A stretch of DNA of 39,064 nt from an uncultured Clostridia bacterium (GTDB taxonomy: Bacteria > Bacillota > Clostridia > Oscillospirales > Acutalibacteraceae), in the NCBI GenBank assembly GCA_904399395.1, contig CAJFPJ010000010.1:1-39064 (forward strand). Reading direction: 5' to 3'. This document shows, one piece after another, positions 21,431 to 29,680 of the stretch; positions within the stretch are counted from its first letter, which is position 1, and the number at the start of each line of letters is the position of its first letter. The position numbers were made by a program, and so were the translations under genes. The notes under the pieces are model-generated. The model had not been told where the DNA came from and did not search any database. It saw nothing but the letters and a program-made list of their open reading frames with translations.

Positions 21431-24064
21431 ATGCAGTGGACAGGATTAAATGAACTGCGCGAAAAGTATTTATCCTTTTTTGAAGAGAAAGGCCATCTGC
21501 GCCTTCCCAGCTTTTCGCTGATTCCCAAGGATGACAACAGTCTTCTTCTGATCAATTCCGGCATGGCGCCCATGAAGAAATATTTTACCGGCGAGGTGAC
21601 GCCTCCCCGCAAACGGGTGACGACCTGCCAGAAGTGCATCCGCACCGGCGATATCGAAAATGTTGGCATCACCGACCGGCACGGCACCTTCTTTGAAATG
21701 CTGGGCAACTTTTCCTTCGGGGATTATTTCAAGAAGGAAGCTATTCCGTGGGCTTGGGAGTTCTGCACGAAGGTTTTGGAAATGCCGGTGGAAAAGCTCT
21801 GGGTGACCATTTACCTGGATGACGACGAAGCCTACGAAATCTGGACGAAAGATGTGGGAGTGGATCCTTCCCATATTGTCCGCCTTGGGAAGGAAGACAA
21901 TTTCTGGGAACATGGCTCCGGCCCCTGCGGCCCCTGCTCGGAAATTTATTTTGACCGCGGGCCCGAGCACGGCTGCGGCAAGCCGGATTGCGGCCCCGGC
22001 TGCGAGTGCGACCGCTATGTGGAATTCTGGAATGTGGTATTCAGCCAGTTTGACAGTGATGGAAAGGGCAATTACCCGCCGATGGAGCATCCCAATATCG
22101 ATACCGGCATGGGGTTGGAGCGCCTGGCCTGCGTTATGCAGAACGTGGATAACCTTTTCCTGGTGGATACCGTGCAGAATATTATGCAGCATGTGTGCCG
22201 TGTGGCGGGAATCTCCTATGGGGAGGATAAGAAAAAGGATATCTCCCTGCGGGTGATCACCGACCATATCCGTTCTACCGTATTTATGATCGGCGACGGT
22301 GTCATGCCCAGCAATGAGGGCCGTGGCTATGTGCTGCGCCGGCTGCTGCGCCGGGCTGCCCGGCATGGCAGACTTCTGGGGATACATCGCCCCTTCCTTT
22401 CCGAGGTGGCGGAGACGGTGATCGCCGAAAACCAGAAGGCCTATCCGGAGCTTTTGGAAAAGCGCGCTATGATCCTGAAGCTGATCGGTGTGGAGGAGGA
22501 AAGCTTTTCCAGAACCATCGACCAGGGCATGGCTATGCTCAACGAAATCCTGGATAAAAATCTTACCGACGCCATTTCCGGCGAGGATGCCTTCCGCCTG
22601 AATGATACCTATGGGTTCCCCCTGGATCTGACCAGAGAGATCGCCGGCGAACGTGGTGTTTCTGTGGATGAAGAGGCTTTCCGGTCTCTGATGAAAGTTC
22701 AGAAGGAAAGAGCCCGCGCTGCTCGGAAAAACGCCGGAGCCGATGCATGGCTGGGGGAAAGCAATCTGCTGGAGGATATCCCCGAAACGGAATTTGTGGG
22801 GTATGAATCCCTTTCCTGCCAGGCAAAGATTCTGGCAATTGTGAAGGATGGCCAGCGGGTGGAAAACGCTCTGGAGGGCGACGAGGTGGTTATCCTCACA
22901 GACAGGACTCCCTTCTATGGAGAAAGCGGTGGCCAGGTGGGTGATACGGGCCTGATCCAGGGCAACGATGGGGCCATGGATGTGGGGAACACCACGAAAA
23001 ACCAGGCTAAGAGCTTCCTGCATCATGGTGTAGTTTCCGCCGGCATCCTCTCTGTGGGCGAAGAAGTTACCATGACGGTGGACACGGTGCGGCGGAATTC
23101 CATCATGCGCAACCACACGGCTGCCCATCTTCTGCAGGCGGCTTTGCGCCAGGTTTTGGGCGACCATGTGGAGCAGGCCGGACAACTGGTGAATGAGGAG
23201 CATGTCCGCTTCGACTTCACGCATTTTTCTGCTCTCACACCGGAAGAACTTCAGAAAGTGGAATTTCTGGTGAACCAGGAGATCCTCAAGGGCGAAGCGG
23301 TGGATTGCCGCGAAATGCCTATCGAGGAAGCCAGAAAGCTGGGAGCTATGGCCCTTTTCGGTGAAAAATACGGCGATATTGTGCGGGTTGTCTCTGTGGG
23401 GGATTTCTCCAGGGAATTCTGCGGCGGCACTCACGTGGAGAATACAGGCAGACTGGGCCTTTTCCGCATTGTGTCGGAATCCTCTGTTGCAGCCGGCGTG
23501 CGCCGTATCACCGGCGTTACGGGCCTGGGCGTCCTGAAGCTTCTTCAGGATTCCGCTTCCCTTATTGGGGAGACGGCGGCTGTGCTGAAAGCCAATAATC
23601 CTTCTGATCTTGTGAGTAAAGCTTCCCAGGTCATGGGCGAACTGAAGGAAAAGGAAAGCGCCCTGGAATCCCTTCAGGGCAAGCTGGCGGAACTCCGGAT
23701 GGAAGGCCCCTTCAACAACGCCAAAATGGTAAACGGCGTCCGGGTGGTGACGGCTCTGTTCTCTTCCACAGATTCCTCCGCCCTGCGCACCATGTGCGAC
23801 CGTATCCGGGAGCAGGCTCCCAATATTGTGGCTGTTTTGGCGGGCGTCAATGGGGGTAAGGGCAATTTTGCCGCAACCCTGGGTAAGAATGCGCAGGAGA
23901 AGGGCCTTCATGCAGGCAAGCTGGTGAAGGCCGTGGCCCAGATCACCGGCGGCAACGGCGGCGGAAAACCGGATTTTGCCATGGCAGGAGCCAGGGACTT
24001 GACCAAGATAGACGAGGCGCTTGCTTCTGTGGAGGGCCTTGTTGCGGAAATGCTGCAAAAATGA
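21431..24064 (+). CDS. alaS: Alanyl-tRNA synthetase
   Basis: An 877-residue class II synthetase that charges tRNA-Ala. The aminoacylation domain (1 to about 450) shows the usual N-terminus with EKGHLRLPSFSLIP, RVTTCQKCIRTGDIENVG and MLGNFSFGDYFKK. The editing domain has HTAAHLL near residue 562 and CGGTHV near 664, the zinc and editing site that removes mischarged Ser and Gly. The C-terminal oligomerisation domain (DHHA1-like, glycine-rich GGNGGGKPDFAMAGA) is intact. Length is normal. GATAGGAG precedes the ATG. No T-box or clear promoter lies directly before it, so it appears to be read from the T-box promoter at 19477. Confidence 0.97.
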   Translation: MQWTGLNELREKYLSFFEEKGHLRLPSFSLIPKDDNSLLLINSGMAPMKKYFTGEVTPPRKRVTTCQKCIRTGDIENVGITDRHGTFFEMLGNFSFGDYFKKEAIPWAWEFCTKVLEMPVEKLWVTIYLDDDEAYEIWTKDVGVDPSHIVRLGKEDNFWEHGSGPCGPCSEIYFDRGPEHGCGKPDCGPGCECDRYVEFWNVVFSQFDSDGKGNYPPMEHPNIDTGMGLERLACVMQNVDNLFLVDTVQNIMQHVCRVAGISYGEDKKKDISLRVITDHIRSTVFMIGDGVMPSNEGRGYVLRRLLRRAARHGRLLGIHRPFLSEVAETVIAENQKAYPELLEKRAMILKLIGVEEESFSRTIDQGMAMLNEILDKNLTDAISGEDAFRLNDTYGFPLDLTREIAGERGVSVDEEAFRSLMKVQKERARAARKNAGADAWLGESNLLEDIPETEFVGYESLSCQAKILAIVKDGQRVENALEGDEVVILTDRTPFYGESGGQVGDTGLIQGNDGAMDVGNTTKNQAKSFLHHGVVSAGILSVGEEVTMTVDTVRRNSIMRNHTAAHLLQAALRQVLGDHVEQAGQLVNEEHVRFDFTHFSALTPEELQKVEFLVNQEILKGEAVDCREMPIEEARKLGAMALFGEKYGDIVRVVSVGDFSREFCGGTHVENTGRLGLFRIVSESSVAAGVRRITGVTGLGVLKLLQDSASLIGETAAVLKANNPSDLVSKASQVMGELKEKESALESLQGKLAELRMEGPFNNAKMVNGVRVVTALFSSTDSSALRTMCDRIREQAPNIVAVLAGVNGGKGNFAATLGKNAQEKGLHAGKLVKAVAQITGGNGGGKPDFAMAGARDLTKIDEALASVEGLVAEMLQK

Positions 24065-24076
24065 TATGATACAGAA

Positions 24077-24130
24077 AAGGGAAAGGCGGTCTGGGAATTT
24101 GGGTCACGGGCCGCCGTATCCCTTCTTCCG
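24077..24130 (+). terminator. Possible terminator after alaS
   Basis: Two nested stems, AAGGGA/TCCCTT (24077-24082 with 24119-24124) and GGCGG/CCGCC (24085-24089 with 24111-24115), followed by CTTCC. The large loop and weak T-tract leave doubt. Confidence 0.4.
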
Positions 24131-24200
24131 GAAGAAAAGGCATATATTTCGGAAAACGAACGGCTGAAACAATAGGATAGAGATTGGCAGGTGAATGAAA

Positions 24201-24539
24201 ATGGATTGTGTATTTTGTAAGATTGCCGCAGGGGAAATCCCCAGCAATAAGGCGTATGAAGATGAAAAGGTTCTGGCTTTTTACGATCTGGATCCCCAGG
24301 CGCCGGTGCATATCCTGATTATCCCCAAGGAACATATAGGTTCCTGCGCAGATATCACGCCGGAAAATTCCGCCATAGTGGCCCATATTTTTGAGGTGGC
24401 TGCAAAGCTGGCCGAGGAGAAAGGCCTTTCGGAGGGATTCCGGATCGTTTCCAATGCGGGAAAGGATGGGGGCCAGACGGTGCCTCACCTTCATTTCCAT
24501 CTTTTAGGCGGGCGGTCTATGGAATGGCCTCCGGGCTGA
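24201..24539 (+). CDS. HIT family nucleotide hydrolase (HinT-like)
   Basis: A 112-residue histidine triad protein, expected to hydrolyse AMP-linked phosphoramidates such as aminoacyl-adenylate derivatives. The triad HLHFHLL is at H96, H98 and H100, preceded by the conserved N-terminus MDCVFCKIAAGEIPS with C3 and C6 as possible zinc ligands. The ATG at 24201 is preferred over 24195 because AGGTGA (24189-24194) is correctly spaced and the family usually starts MDC.FCKI. It follows alaS by 136 bases. Confidence 0.93.
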   Translation: MDCVFCKIAAGEIPSNKAYEDEKVLAFYDLDPQAPVHILIIPKEHIGSCADITPENSAIVAHIFEVAAKLAEEKGLSEGFRIVSNAGKDGGQTVPHLHFHLLGGRSMEWPPG

Positions 24540-24594
24540 TAGCTTTTTGAGATAGCGTAAGGCATTCGGCAGAGAACAGAGAAGAGGGAACAAA

Positions 24595-25161
24595 ATGAGC
24601 GAGAATGAAGAGCGCAAATATTATCATATGACCATTGCGGGCTGTGAGAGAGATCTTCCCATCTGCCCCATCAGCGATACTATGGACATCGCCGGTTTTG
24701 TCATGCTGGGAGATGTGGAGATCACAGAAAAAACGGCAGAAGCCCTTTTGAAAAAGTGCCCGGAGCACGATATCATTGTTACGGCGGAGACAAAGGGAAT
24801 TCCTCTTGCCTATGAAATGGCCCGCCAGGGCTGTGGCCGTTATATTGTGGCCCGCAAAGGGATAAAGGCTTATATGCGCAACCCCATTGAGGTGGAGGTG
24901 AAATCCATCACCACCGACCATGTGCAGAAATTGATCCTCGCGGAGGACGACTACAAGGGCGTTAAAGGAAAGCGCATCCTGATCGTAGACGATGTAATCA
25001 GCACGGGTGAGTCTCTTGCCGCCATTGAAGAACTGGTGAAGGATGTGGGCGGCAATATCGTTGGCAAGGCCTGCGTGCTGGCCGAAGGAGACGCTGCAGA
25101 TAGGGACGATATTATTTTTCTGGAGCCTTTGCCCCTTTTCTTTAAAGAAGCGCAGAAATAA
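24595..25161 (+). CDS. Type I phosphoribosyltransferase (adenine phosphoribosyltransferase-like)
   Basis: A 188-residue enzyme with the PRPP-binding motif VDDVISTGES at residues 131-140 and the flexible-loop region before it (VARKGIKAYM). This set resembles adenine or xanthine phosphoribosyltransferases, which salvage purine bases to nucleotides. The N-terminal hood (residues 1-50) differs from classical Apt, so the base specificity is uncertain. It lies 55 bases after the HIT gene and 55 before comEC on the same strand. GAGGGAACAAA precedes the ATG. Confidence 0.88.
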   Translation: MSENEERKYYHMTIAGCERDLPICPISDTMDIAGFVMLGDVEITEKTAEALLKKCPEHDIIVTAETKGIPLAYEMARQGCGRYIVARKGIKAYMRNPIEVEVKSITTDHVQKLILAEDDYKGVKGKRILIVDDVISTGESLAAIEELVKDVGGNIVGKACVLAEGDAADRDDIIFLEPLPLFFKEAQK

Positions 25162-25216
25162 ATGCTGGGCCTCCGGGGCCTGAAATGTAGAATTTGCAGA
25201 GGCGGGAGGCAGGGCG

Positions 25217-27436
25217 ATGAAGCGGCCGTTGGCGTTGGTTGGATGTACATATCTGCTGGCGCTGACGGCCGCCGTTGCGCTTAAGGAATTTTCACTTTAT
25301 ATGGGAGCGGCCTGCCTGTTTTTCTATGCGATGCTGCTCATTCTGAACCGTCATGAACAGTTTCGTGTGGTGTCTCTTTCCCTTGTGACAGCGGCTATAG
25401 CCTTCGGGAGCTTTTATGCCTATACGGAGCAATATGTGGAGCCACCTGCTGCCTATGCGGGAAAAACGGCTAGGATAGAGGGAATCGTCTGCCAGGAACC
25501 GGAGTATGCAAATGGCCGCTATCGTTATGTGCTGCGTGTGGAAGAGGGAACTCTTCCCGGTGTTTCCCAGCGGTTTCAGCTCCGGGTATATGCCCGGGAA
25601 AAGCTGGCCGAGAGGCCGGGGGACAGGCTTTCGGGGGAGATCTCCTTTTATCTTCCGCCGGAAACCGGTGGGTTTGACAGTCGTTCGTCCCTTTTGGCAG
25701 ACGGTATAGCTCTGTATGGCTCTTTTTCGGATGAAGAGGCTGTAAAATATGAAGCACGGCAGTATCCGGAGTTTTACTTTCTTCTTCTGGATGTGAGAAG
25801 AGAGCTGAATAAAAAAGCTTTAGAACTTTTCCCGGAGGATCACGGCTTGGTGCGGGCTTTGCTTCTGGGGGATGATTCAGCGCTTTCAAGGGAATTGGAG
25901 GAAAGTTTTCGGGTAATTGGAGCGTCACATCTTCTGGTAATATCCGGCTTTCACATGGCTTTGATCGCCCAGGTGCTCCTGATGATTTTAGGATGGTGCA
26001 TCCCCTTCCGCCGCCTGCAGTCGGCACTCTGTATGGCTGGAATTTTCTGTTTTATGGGGCTTACCTGTTTTCAGCCCTCTGTCGCCAGAAGCGGGATCAT
26101 GTATCTCGTTCTTTTAACAGGACGGATTTTTCTCCGTCAGGCAGATTCCCTCAATTCCATGGGATTTGCAATGCTTTTGCTTCTGCTGCAAAATCCCTGG
26201 GCTGCGGCGGATATTGGCCTTCAGCTTTCTGTTTTTGCCAGCTTGGGAATGATTCTGCTGGAGCCTAGGCTTCAGCAGGCGATGCAGCCCAAGAGGTTCC
26301 AGCTCACATGGGGAAAGAAAGGAATTCTACAAAAGGCGGTCAGCTCTCTGATTTCCATGCTGGCGGGCACCATAGCGGCCTCTCTGTTCACACTCCCGAT
26401 TTCCGTGTTGGCTTTTGGCACCATCACTTTGGCGGGGCCTATTGCCAATCTATTTCTCATGGCGCCTGTAACGATTTTGATTGAAGTTGCTCTGCCAGTG
26501 GTGACGCTGAGTTTTATTCCATGTATCCGGGTTCTGCTGCTGCCATTTGTAAGCCTCATAAAACTCCTTTGCGGGTATGTGTATTCGGTGGGAGATCTGC
26601 TGGCCAACATTCCATTTGCCAGGGCTCCTTTTTCGGGGAGAAAGGCCTTTTTCTGGATGGCATGTTGCTTTTTGCTCTGCGGTATCACAGTTCTGATTAT
26701 GAAAAAGCCCAAGCTGTTTCGGGCCACAGGGCTTTTGTGCCTCATACTTCTGTTCGTTAGCCAGCTTTCCTGGCAGCTTTCTCTGCAAAATATGCCAAGG
26801 ATGGTTGTGGCCCGGTCCGGCGGAGGTATATCTGCTCTTCTTCTGAAAGATGGTTCCGGGGCGGTGCTGGGCGGAGCGGGCTATTCAGAGGAACCTTTGA
26901 ATCGCCTTCTCCTGGGAGAAGGAATTTTTCAGCTACAGGCGGTGTGGGAGCTTTCGGATCGGTATGAAGAGGCGGATAATCTGGGAGGAGTTTTAGCCTC
27001 CCACCCAGCAGAGTTCCTCGTAGTGAAGGAAGGCGCCTTGGCAAGCGGTAAGCTTCTCCGCTCGGTGGAAGAGGCTGAACATGTGAAACTTCTTTATGAA
27101 GAAGGAGAAGGCCTTCTGTTGGGCGAAATACGTGTAGAAGCAAAAGGTGGTTTTACACGTATTTCCTGCAGAGGGACCACTGTCTTATTCTGGCCGGAGG
27201 GGAGCAAAGAGGAGGAGCTTCCGGAGGGATGGGAATACAGCGATTGTGTTCTGTTGGAAGAGCTGCCGAAGAAACCGGGCGTGCTGCATCCGTCTTTTGC
27301 CATCCTCTGTATGGACAGCCGGGCTCTTTCAAGACTTCGGCCGGAGGATGTGCCTTTTCCGGCGGCGGCAGCGGAAAACGGGACTATCGAACTTCGTTTC
27401 ATCGGCGAACGGCAAATAGAATGGAGGAGGGAATAG
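25217..27436 (+). CDS. comEC: ComEC/Rec2-type DNA uptake channel with degenerate C-terminal domain
   Basis: A 739-residue membrane protein. N-terminal helices and an OB-like DUF4131 region (to about 170) are followed by the competence domain, with LLLGDDSALSRELEESFRVIG and HLLVISGFHMALI at residues 238-250, about seven further membrane helices, and a soluble C-terminal part (about 535-739). In active ComEC proteins that last part is a metallo-beta-lactamase nuclease with HxHxDH. Here the corresponding region has no such motif (only ASHPAE), so nuclease activity is probably lost. ComEC carries single-stranded DNA across the membrane in transformation. comEC directly before holA is a common order. 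Confidence 0.9.
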   Translation: MKRPLALVGCTYLLALTAAVALKEFSLYMGAACLFFYAMLLILNRHEQFRVVSLSLVTAAIAFGSFYAYTEQYVEPPAAYAGKTARIEGIVCQEPEYANGRYRYVLRVEEGTLPGVSQRFQLRVYAREKLAERPGDRLSGEISFYLPPETGGFDSRSSLLADGIALYGSFSDEEAVKYEARQYPEFYFLLLDVRRELNKKALELFPEDHGLVRALLLGDDSALSRELEESFRVIGASHLLVISGFHMALIAQVLLMILGWCIPFRRLQSALCMAGIFCFMGLTCFQPSVARSGIMYLVLLTGRIFLRQADSLNSMGFAMLLLLLQNPWAAADIGLQLSVFASLGMILLEPRLQQAMQPKRFQLTWGKKGILQKAVSSLISMLAGTIAASLFTLPISVLAFGTITLAGPIANLFLMAPVTILIEVALPVVTLSFIPCIRVLLLPFVSLIKLLCGYVYSVGDLLANIPFARAPFSGRKAFFWMACCFLLCGITVLIMKKPKLFRATGLLCLILLFVSQLSWQLSLQNMPRMVVARSGGGISALLLKDGSGAVLGGAGYSEEPLNRLLLGEGIFQLQAVWELSDRYEEADNLGGVLASHPAEFLVVKEGALASGKLLRSVEEAEHVKLLYEEGEGLLLGEIRVEAKGGFTRISCRGTTVLFWPEGSKEEELPEGWEYSDCVLLEELPKKPGVLHPSFAILCMDSRALSRLRPEDVPFPAAAAENGTIELRFIGERQIEWRRE

Positions 27437-27437
27437 T

Positions 27438-28502
27438 ATGCCCCAAATCACGGAAGCGGAATGGAAAAAACAGTTGGAAAAAGGGGTGCTGAAAGGTTTC
27501 TATTTCGTCTATGGCCCTGAAAAATACCTGGTGCAGCGCAGCGCGGCGCGTGTGAAAGAAAAGGCTTCTGAGGGCCCTTTTCCAGATTTCAATCTGCAGG
27601 TCTTTGACGGCACGGAGTGCTCTCTGGATGAGCTGGCGGAAGCTGTGGAGGCCCTTCCTTTTATGGCAGAGGAAAAATATGTGCTGGTTTCTGATCTGGA
27701 TGTGGAGGCGAGAAATGCAGGCGAGTTGGAAAAGCTCTATGCCTGCCTGGAAGATGTGCCGGAGAGCACGGTGCTGTTTTTCTATCTGCCCGGTCTTACG
27801 CCGGATATGAAGCGTTCTGCTAAGTGGAAGAAATTCCTTTCCACTGCCGTAAAAAAGGGAAATGCTTTGGAGTTTCCTCGGCGCACTTCTGCGGATCTGG
27901 AAAAGCTTCTGGGAGCTGCGGCGGGCAAGCGCTATTGTGTGCTGACCCGAGAGAACGCTCGCAGAATGATCAATTTGTGCGGCAATGATCTGCAGACACT
28001 TTTCAACGAGCTGGAAAAACTCTGCGCCTATGTAAAGGAGGGGGAGATCCCTGCTTCTGTTATCGATAGGCTGGTGACGAAAAACCTGGAAACCACAGTT
28101 TTTGCCCTTTCTAAAGATATTCTGGCCGGGCGGTATGAAGCAGCCTATGGTGTACTTGACACGCTTTTCTCTCAGAATGAGGAGCCTGTTTCTGTGCTGG
28201 CGGTGCTTTCTTCTGCATATCTGGATTTGTATCGGGTTCGAGCCGCGCTACAGAGTGGGGAGACGGCGTTGGAACCTTCCAAGCACTTTGATTATAAGAA
28301 CAAGGAATTCCGCCTGCGTAACGCGGAGCGGGACGGACGTAAGTTATCCACAGCCATGCTGCGCCAGAGCTTGGAAGCCCTTTCTGCGGCGGATGCCCAG
28401 TTAAAGGGCGGCAGAGGGGATAGAAAACTGTTTCAGAGGCTGACTATGGAAAAACTCATAGCAGAGCTTCTATGGATAGCAGAAAAGGAGAAGATATCTT
28501 GA
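27438..28502 (+). CDS. holA: DNA polymerase III delta subunit
   Basis: A 354-residue clamp-loader subunit that opens the beta clamp during DNA replication. It shows the HolA pattern: FYFVYGPEKYLVQRSAARV near the N-terminus, a domain boundary with LPFMAEEKYVLVSDL, the LCGNDLQTLFNELEKLCAY helix pair, and a C-terminal collar domain. HolA carries no Walker A site, as here. The gene starts one base after the comEC stop, with GGAGGGAATAG in front, so the two are coupled. Its stop overlaps the TTG start of the Toprim gene. Confidence 0.93.
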   Translation: MPQITEAEWKKQLEKGVLKGFYFVYGPEKYLVQRSAARVKEKASEGPFPDFNLQVFDGTECSLDELAEAVEALPFMAEEKYVLVSDLDVEARNAGELEKLYACLEDVPESTVLFFYLPGLTPDMKRSAKWKKFLSTAVKKGNALEFPRRTSADLEKLLGAAAGKRYCVLTRENARRMINLCGNDLQTLFNELEKLCAYVKEGEIPASVIDRLVTKNLETTVFALSKDILAGRYEAAYGVLDTLFSQNEEPVSVLAVLSSAYLDLYRVRAALQSGETALEPSKHFDYKNKEFRLRNAERDGRKLSTAMLRQSLEALSAADAQLKGGRGDRKLFQRLTMEKLIAELLWIAEKEKIS

Positions 28503-29152
28503 TACGGGTTCGGGAAGCAATCGTTGTAGAAGGGAAATACGATAAAATCAAGCTGTCTTCTCTGGTGGACGGCCTGATTTTGGAAACCCACGGTTTCCGG
28601 ATTTTTAAGGATCCGGAGCAGATGGCCCTGCTCCGCCGGATGGCGGATACAAGAGGTTTGCTGATCCTCACAGACAGCGACGGCGCAGGGTTTGTGATCC
28701 GTAATTATCTTTCTGGCGCCATAGATCCTAAAAAGATCAAACATGCTTATATTCCTTCTGTTCTGGGAAAGGAAAAACGTAAAGAAAAGCCCTCTAAAGA
28801 GGGAAAGTTGGGTGTGGAAGGCGTGCCGGCCCACATGATTTTGGAGGCGCTGCGAAAGGCGGGGGCTCACATAGAGGGGGAAGAGTCGAAAAAAGAACTT
28901 CTCCCGGATCCGATTCAGAAAAGCGACCTCTATGAATGGGGGCTTTCCGGCAGGGAGGAAAGTCGTTTCCTGCGGGAGAAGTTGTTGAAGAGATTGCAGC
29001 TTCCAGAGTATCTTTCTTCCAATGCTTTGTTGCGGGTGCTCAACACCGTATCTTCCCGACGGGAGATTCCTCTTCTTTTGGAGGAGCTCCAGGATGCGAC
29101 AAAGGAGCCGTATGAAGGGAAAGAGACAAATGAAGCGGGTGAAAGGCTCTAG
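28499..29152 (+). CDS. Toprim/DUF4093 protein, ribonuclease M5-like
   Basis: A 217-residue protein whose first 90 residues are a Toprim domain: E11GKYDKIK18 and TDSDGAG with D59 and D61. The C-terminal part matches DUF4093. RNase M5 (RnmV), which matures 5S rRNA, has this architecture, but a 5S target cannot be shown from the window. The TTG at 28499 is the best start: AAGGAG (28485-28490) lies eight bases upstream and the N-terminus then reads MIRVREAIVVEGKYDK, like relatives. The longer ATG at 28472 lacks this support. It overlaps holA by TTGA. Confidence 0.85.
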   Translation: MIRVREAIVVEGKYDKIKLSSLVDGLILETHGFRIFKDPEQMALLRRMADTRGLLILTDSDGAGFVIRNYLSGAIDPKKIKHAYIPSVLGKEKRKEKPSKEGKLGVEGVPAHMILEALRKAGAHIEGEESKKELLPDPIQKSDLYEWGLSGREESRFLREKLLKRLQLPEYLSSNALLRVLNTVSSRREIPLLLEELQDATKEPYEGKETNEAGERL

Positions 29153-29189
29153 AAATCTAGAAGAGATAAAACCATCCGTCTTCCCATGG

Positions 29190-29217
29190 TTCCCCTTATA
29201 TCGGGAAATTTTTCTCA
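29190..29217 (+). terminator. Weak terminator candidate after the Toprim gene
   Basis: A 5-bp TTCCC/GGGAA stem with an 8-base loop followed by ATTTTTCTC. The stem is short, so termination may be partial; it sits just before the tRNA-Leu promoter. Confidence 0.4.
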
Positions 29218-29226
29218 TAAAACTAT

Positions 29227-29256
29227 TGACAATAGGCTTTTAGGGGTGCTATAATA
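29227..29256 (+). promoter_or_regulatory. Sigma-A promoter of tRNA-Leu
   Basis: A perfect TTGACA (29227-29232) and perfect TATAAT (29251-29256) with 18-base spacing. The mature tRNA starts 20 bases after the -10 box. Confidence 0.92.
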
Positions 29257-29276
29257 ATCATCGTCGCTGATATGTG

Positions 29277-29361
29277 CGCGAGTGCTGGAACTGGCAGACA
29301 GGCACGTTTGAGGGGCGTGTGTTGCATGACGTACGGGTTCAAGTCCCGTCTCGCGCACCAT
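29277..29361 (+). tRNA. tRNA-Leu (anticodon GAG)
   Basis: An 85-base class II tRNA with acceptor GCGCGAG/CTCGCGC, discriminator A and an encoded CCA. The anticodon stem-loop CACGT-TTGAGGG-GCGTG gives anticodon GAG. The T arm reads GGGTTCAAGTCCC. It has its own promoter and terminator. Confidence 0.95.
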
Positions 29362-29369
29362 TTGAACAG

Positions 29370-29425
29370 AGGCCAAAATTTGGAGTTCAAAAGTGGGACA
29401 TCCAAATTTCGGCCTCTTTTTTCTA
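29370..29425 (+). terminator. Intrinsic terminator of tRNA-Leu
   Basis: GAGGCC/GGCCTC (29370-29375 with 29412-29417) extended by AAATTTGGA/TCCAAATTT, followed by TTTTTTCT. The loop contains about 16 bases. Confidence 0.85.
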
Positions 29426-29680
29426 TGTTGCGGCTCTTGTGTTTTAGCTGATTTTGAAGGTCTGTTGCTTTGGTCCAAAATGGGACATCGAAAAATAAAA
29501 ATCAGAAAATTGCCGTGTAAAAATAAGAACAGAATCCTTTCTAACCTGGAATTCTCATTTTGGGGTTGGTATCTTTATTGTAACCCAAACCTATATTGAA
29601 AAGCCGATTACTGTAAAGTAGTCGGCTTTTTGTTTTGTGTTTATAGTATCACAGAGATACTACGAATGTATTTCTATGCT
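29426..29680. other. AT-rich spacer between tRNA-Leu and the sugar-utilisation locus
   Basis: About 250 bases with no supported gene. TGGGACATC occurs at 29395-29403 and again at 29481-29489, and the hairpin at 29599-29636 ends the region. It may hold remnants of older insertions, but nothing recognisable remains. Confidence 0.5.
29599..29636. terminator. Terminator hairpin, probably serving the AraC-family gene
   Basis: A 14-bp stem with one G-U pair (29599-29612 with 29617-29630) and a 4-base loop. It has A-run and T-run flanks and lies about 45 bases past the AraC-gene stop on the minus strand, so it can act in both directions. Confidence 0.75.

Noticed and set aside
21470-24058. Very long minus-strand open frame opposite alaS
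   Set aside because: It is a shadow of alaS caused by codon bias; the protein has no recognisable domains, while alaS on the plus strand is complete.
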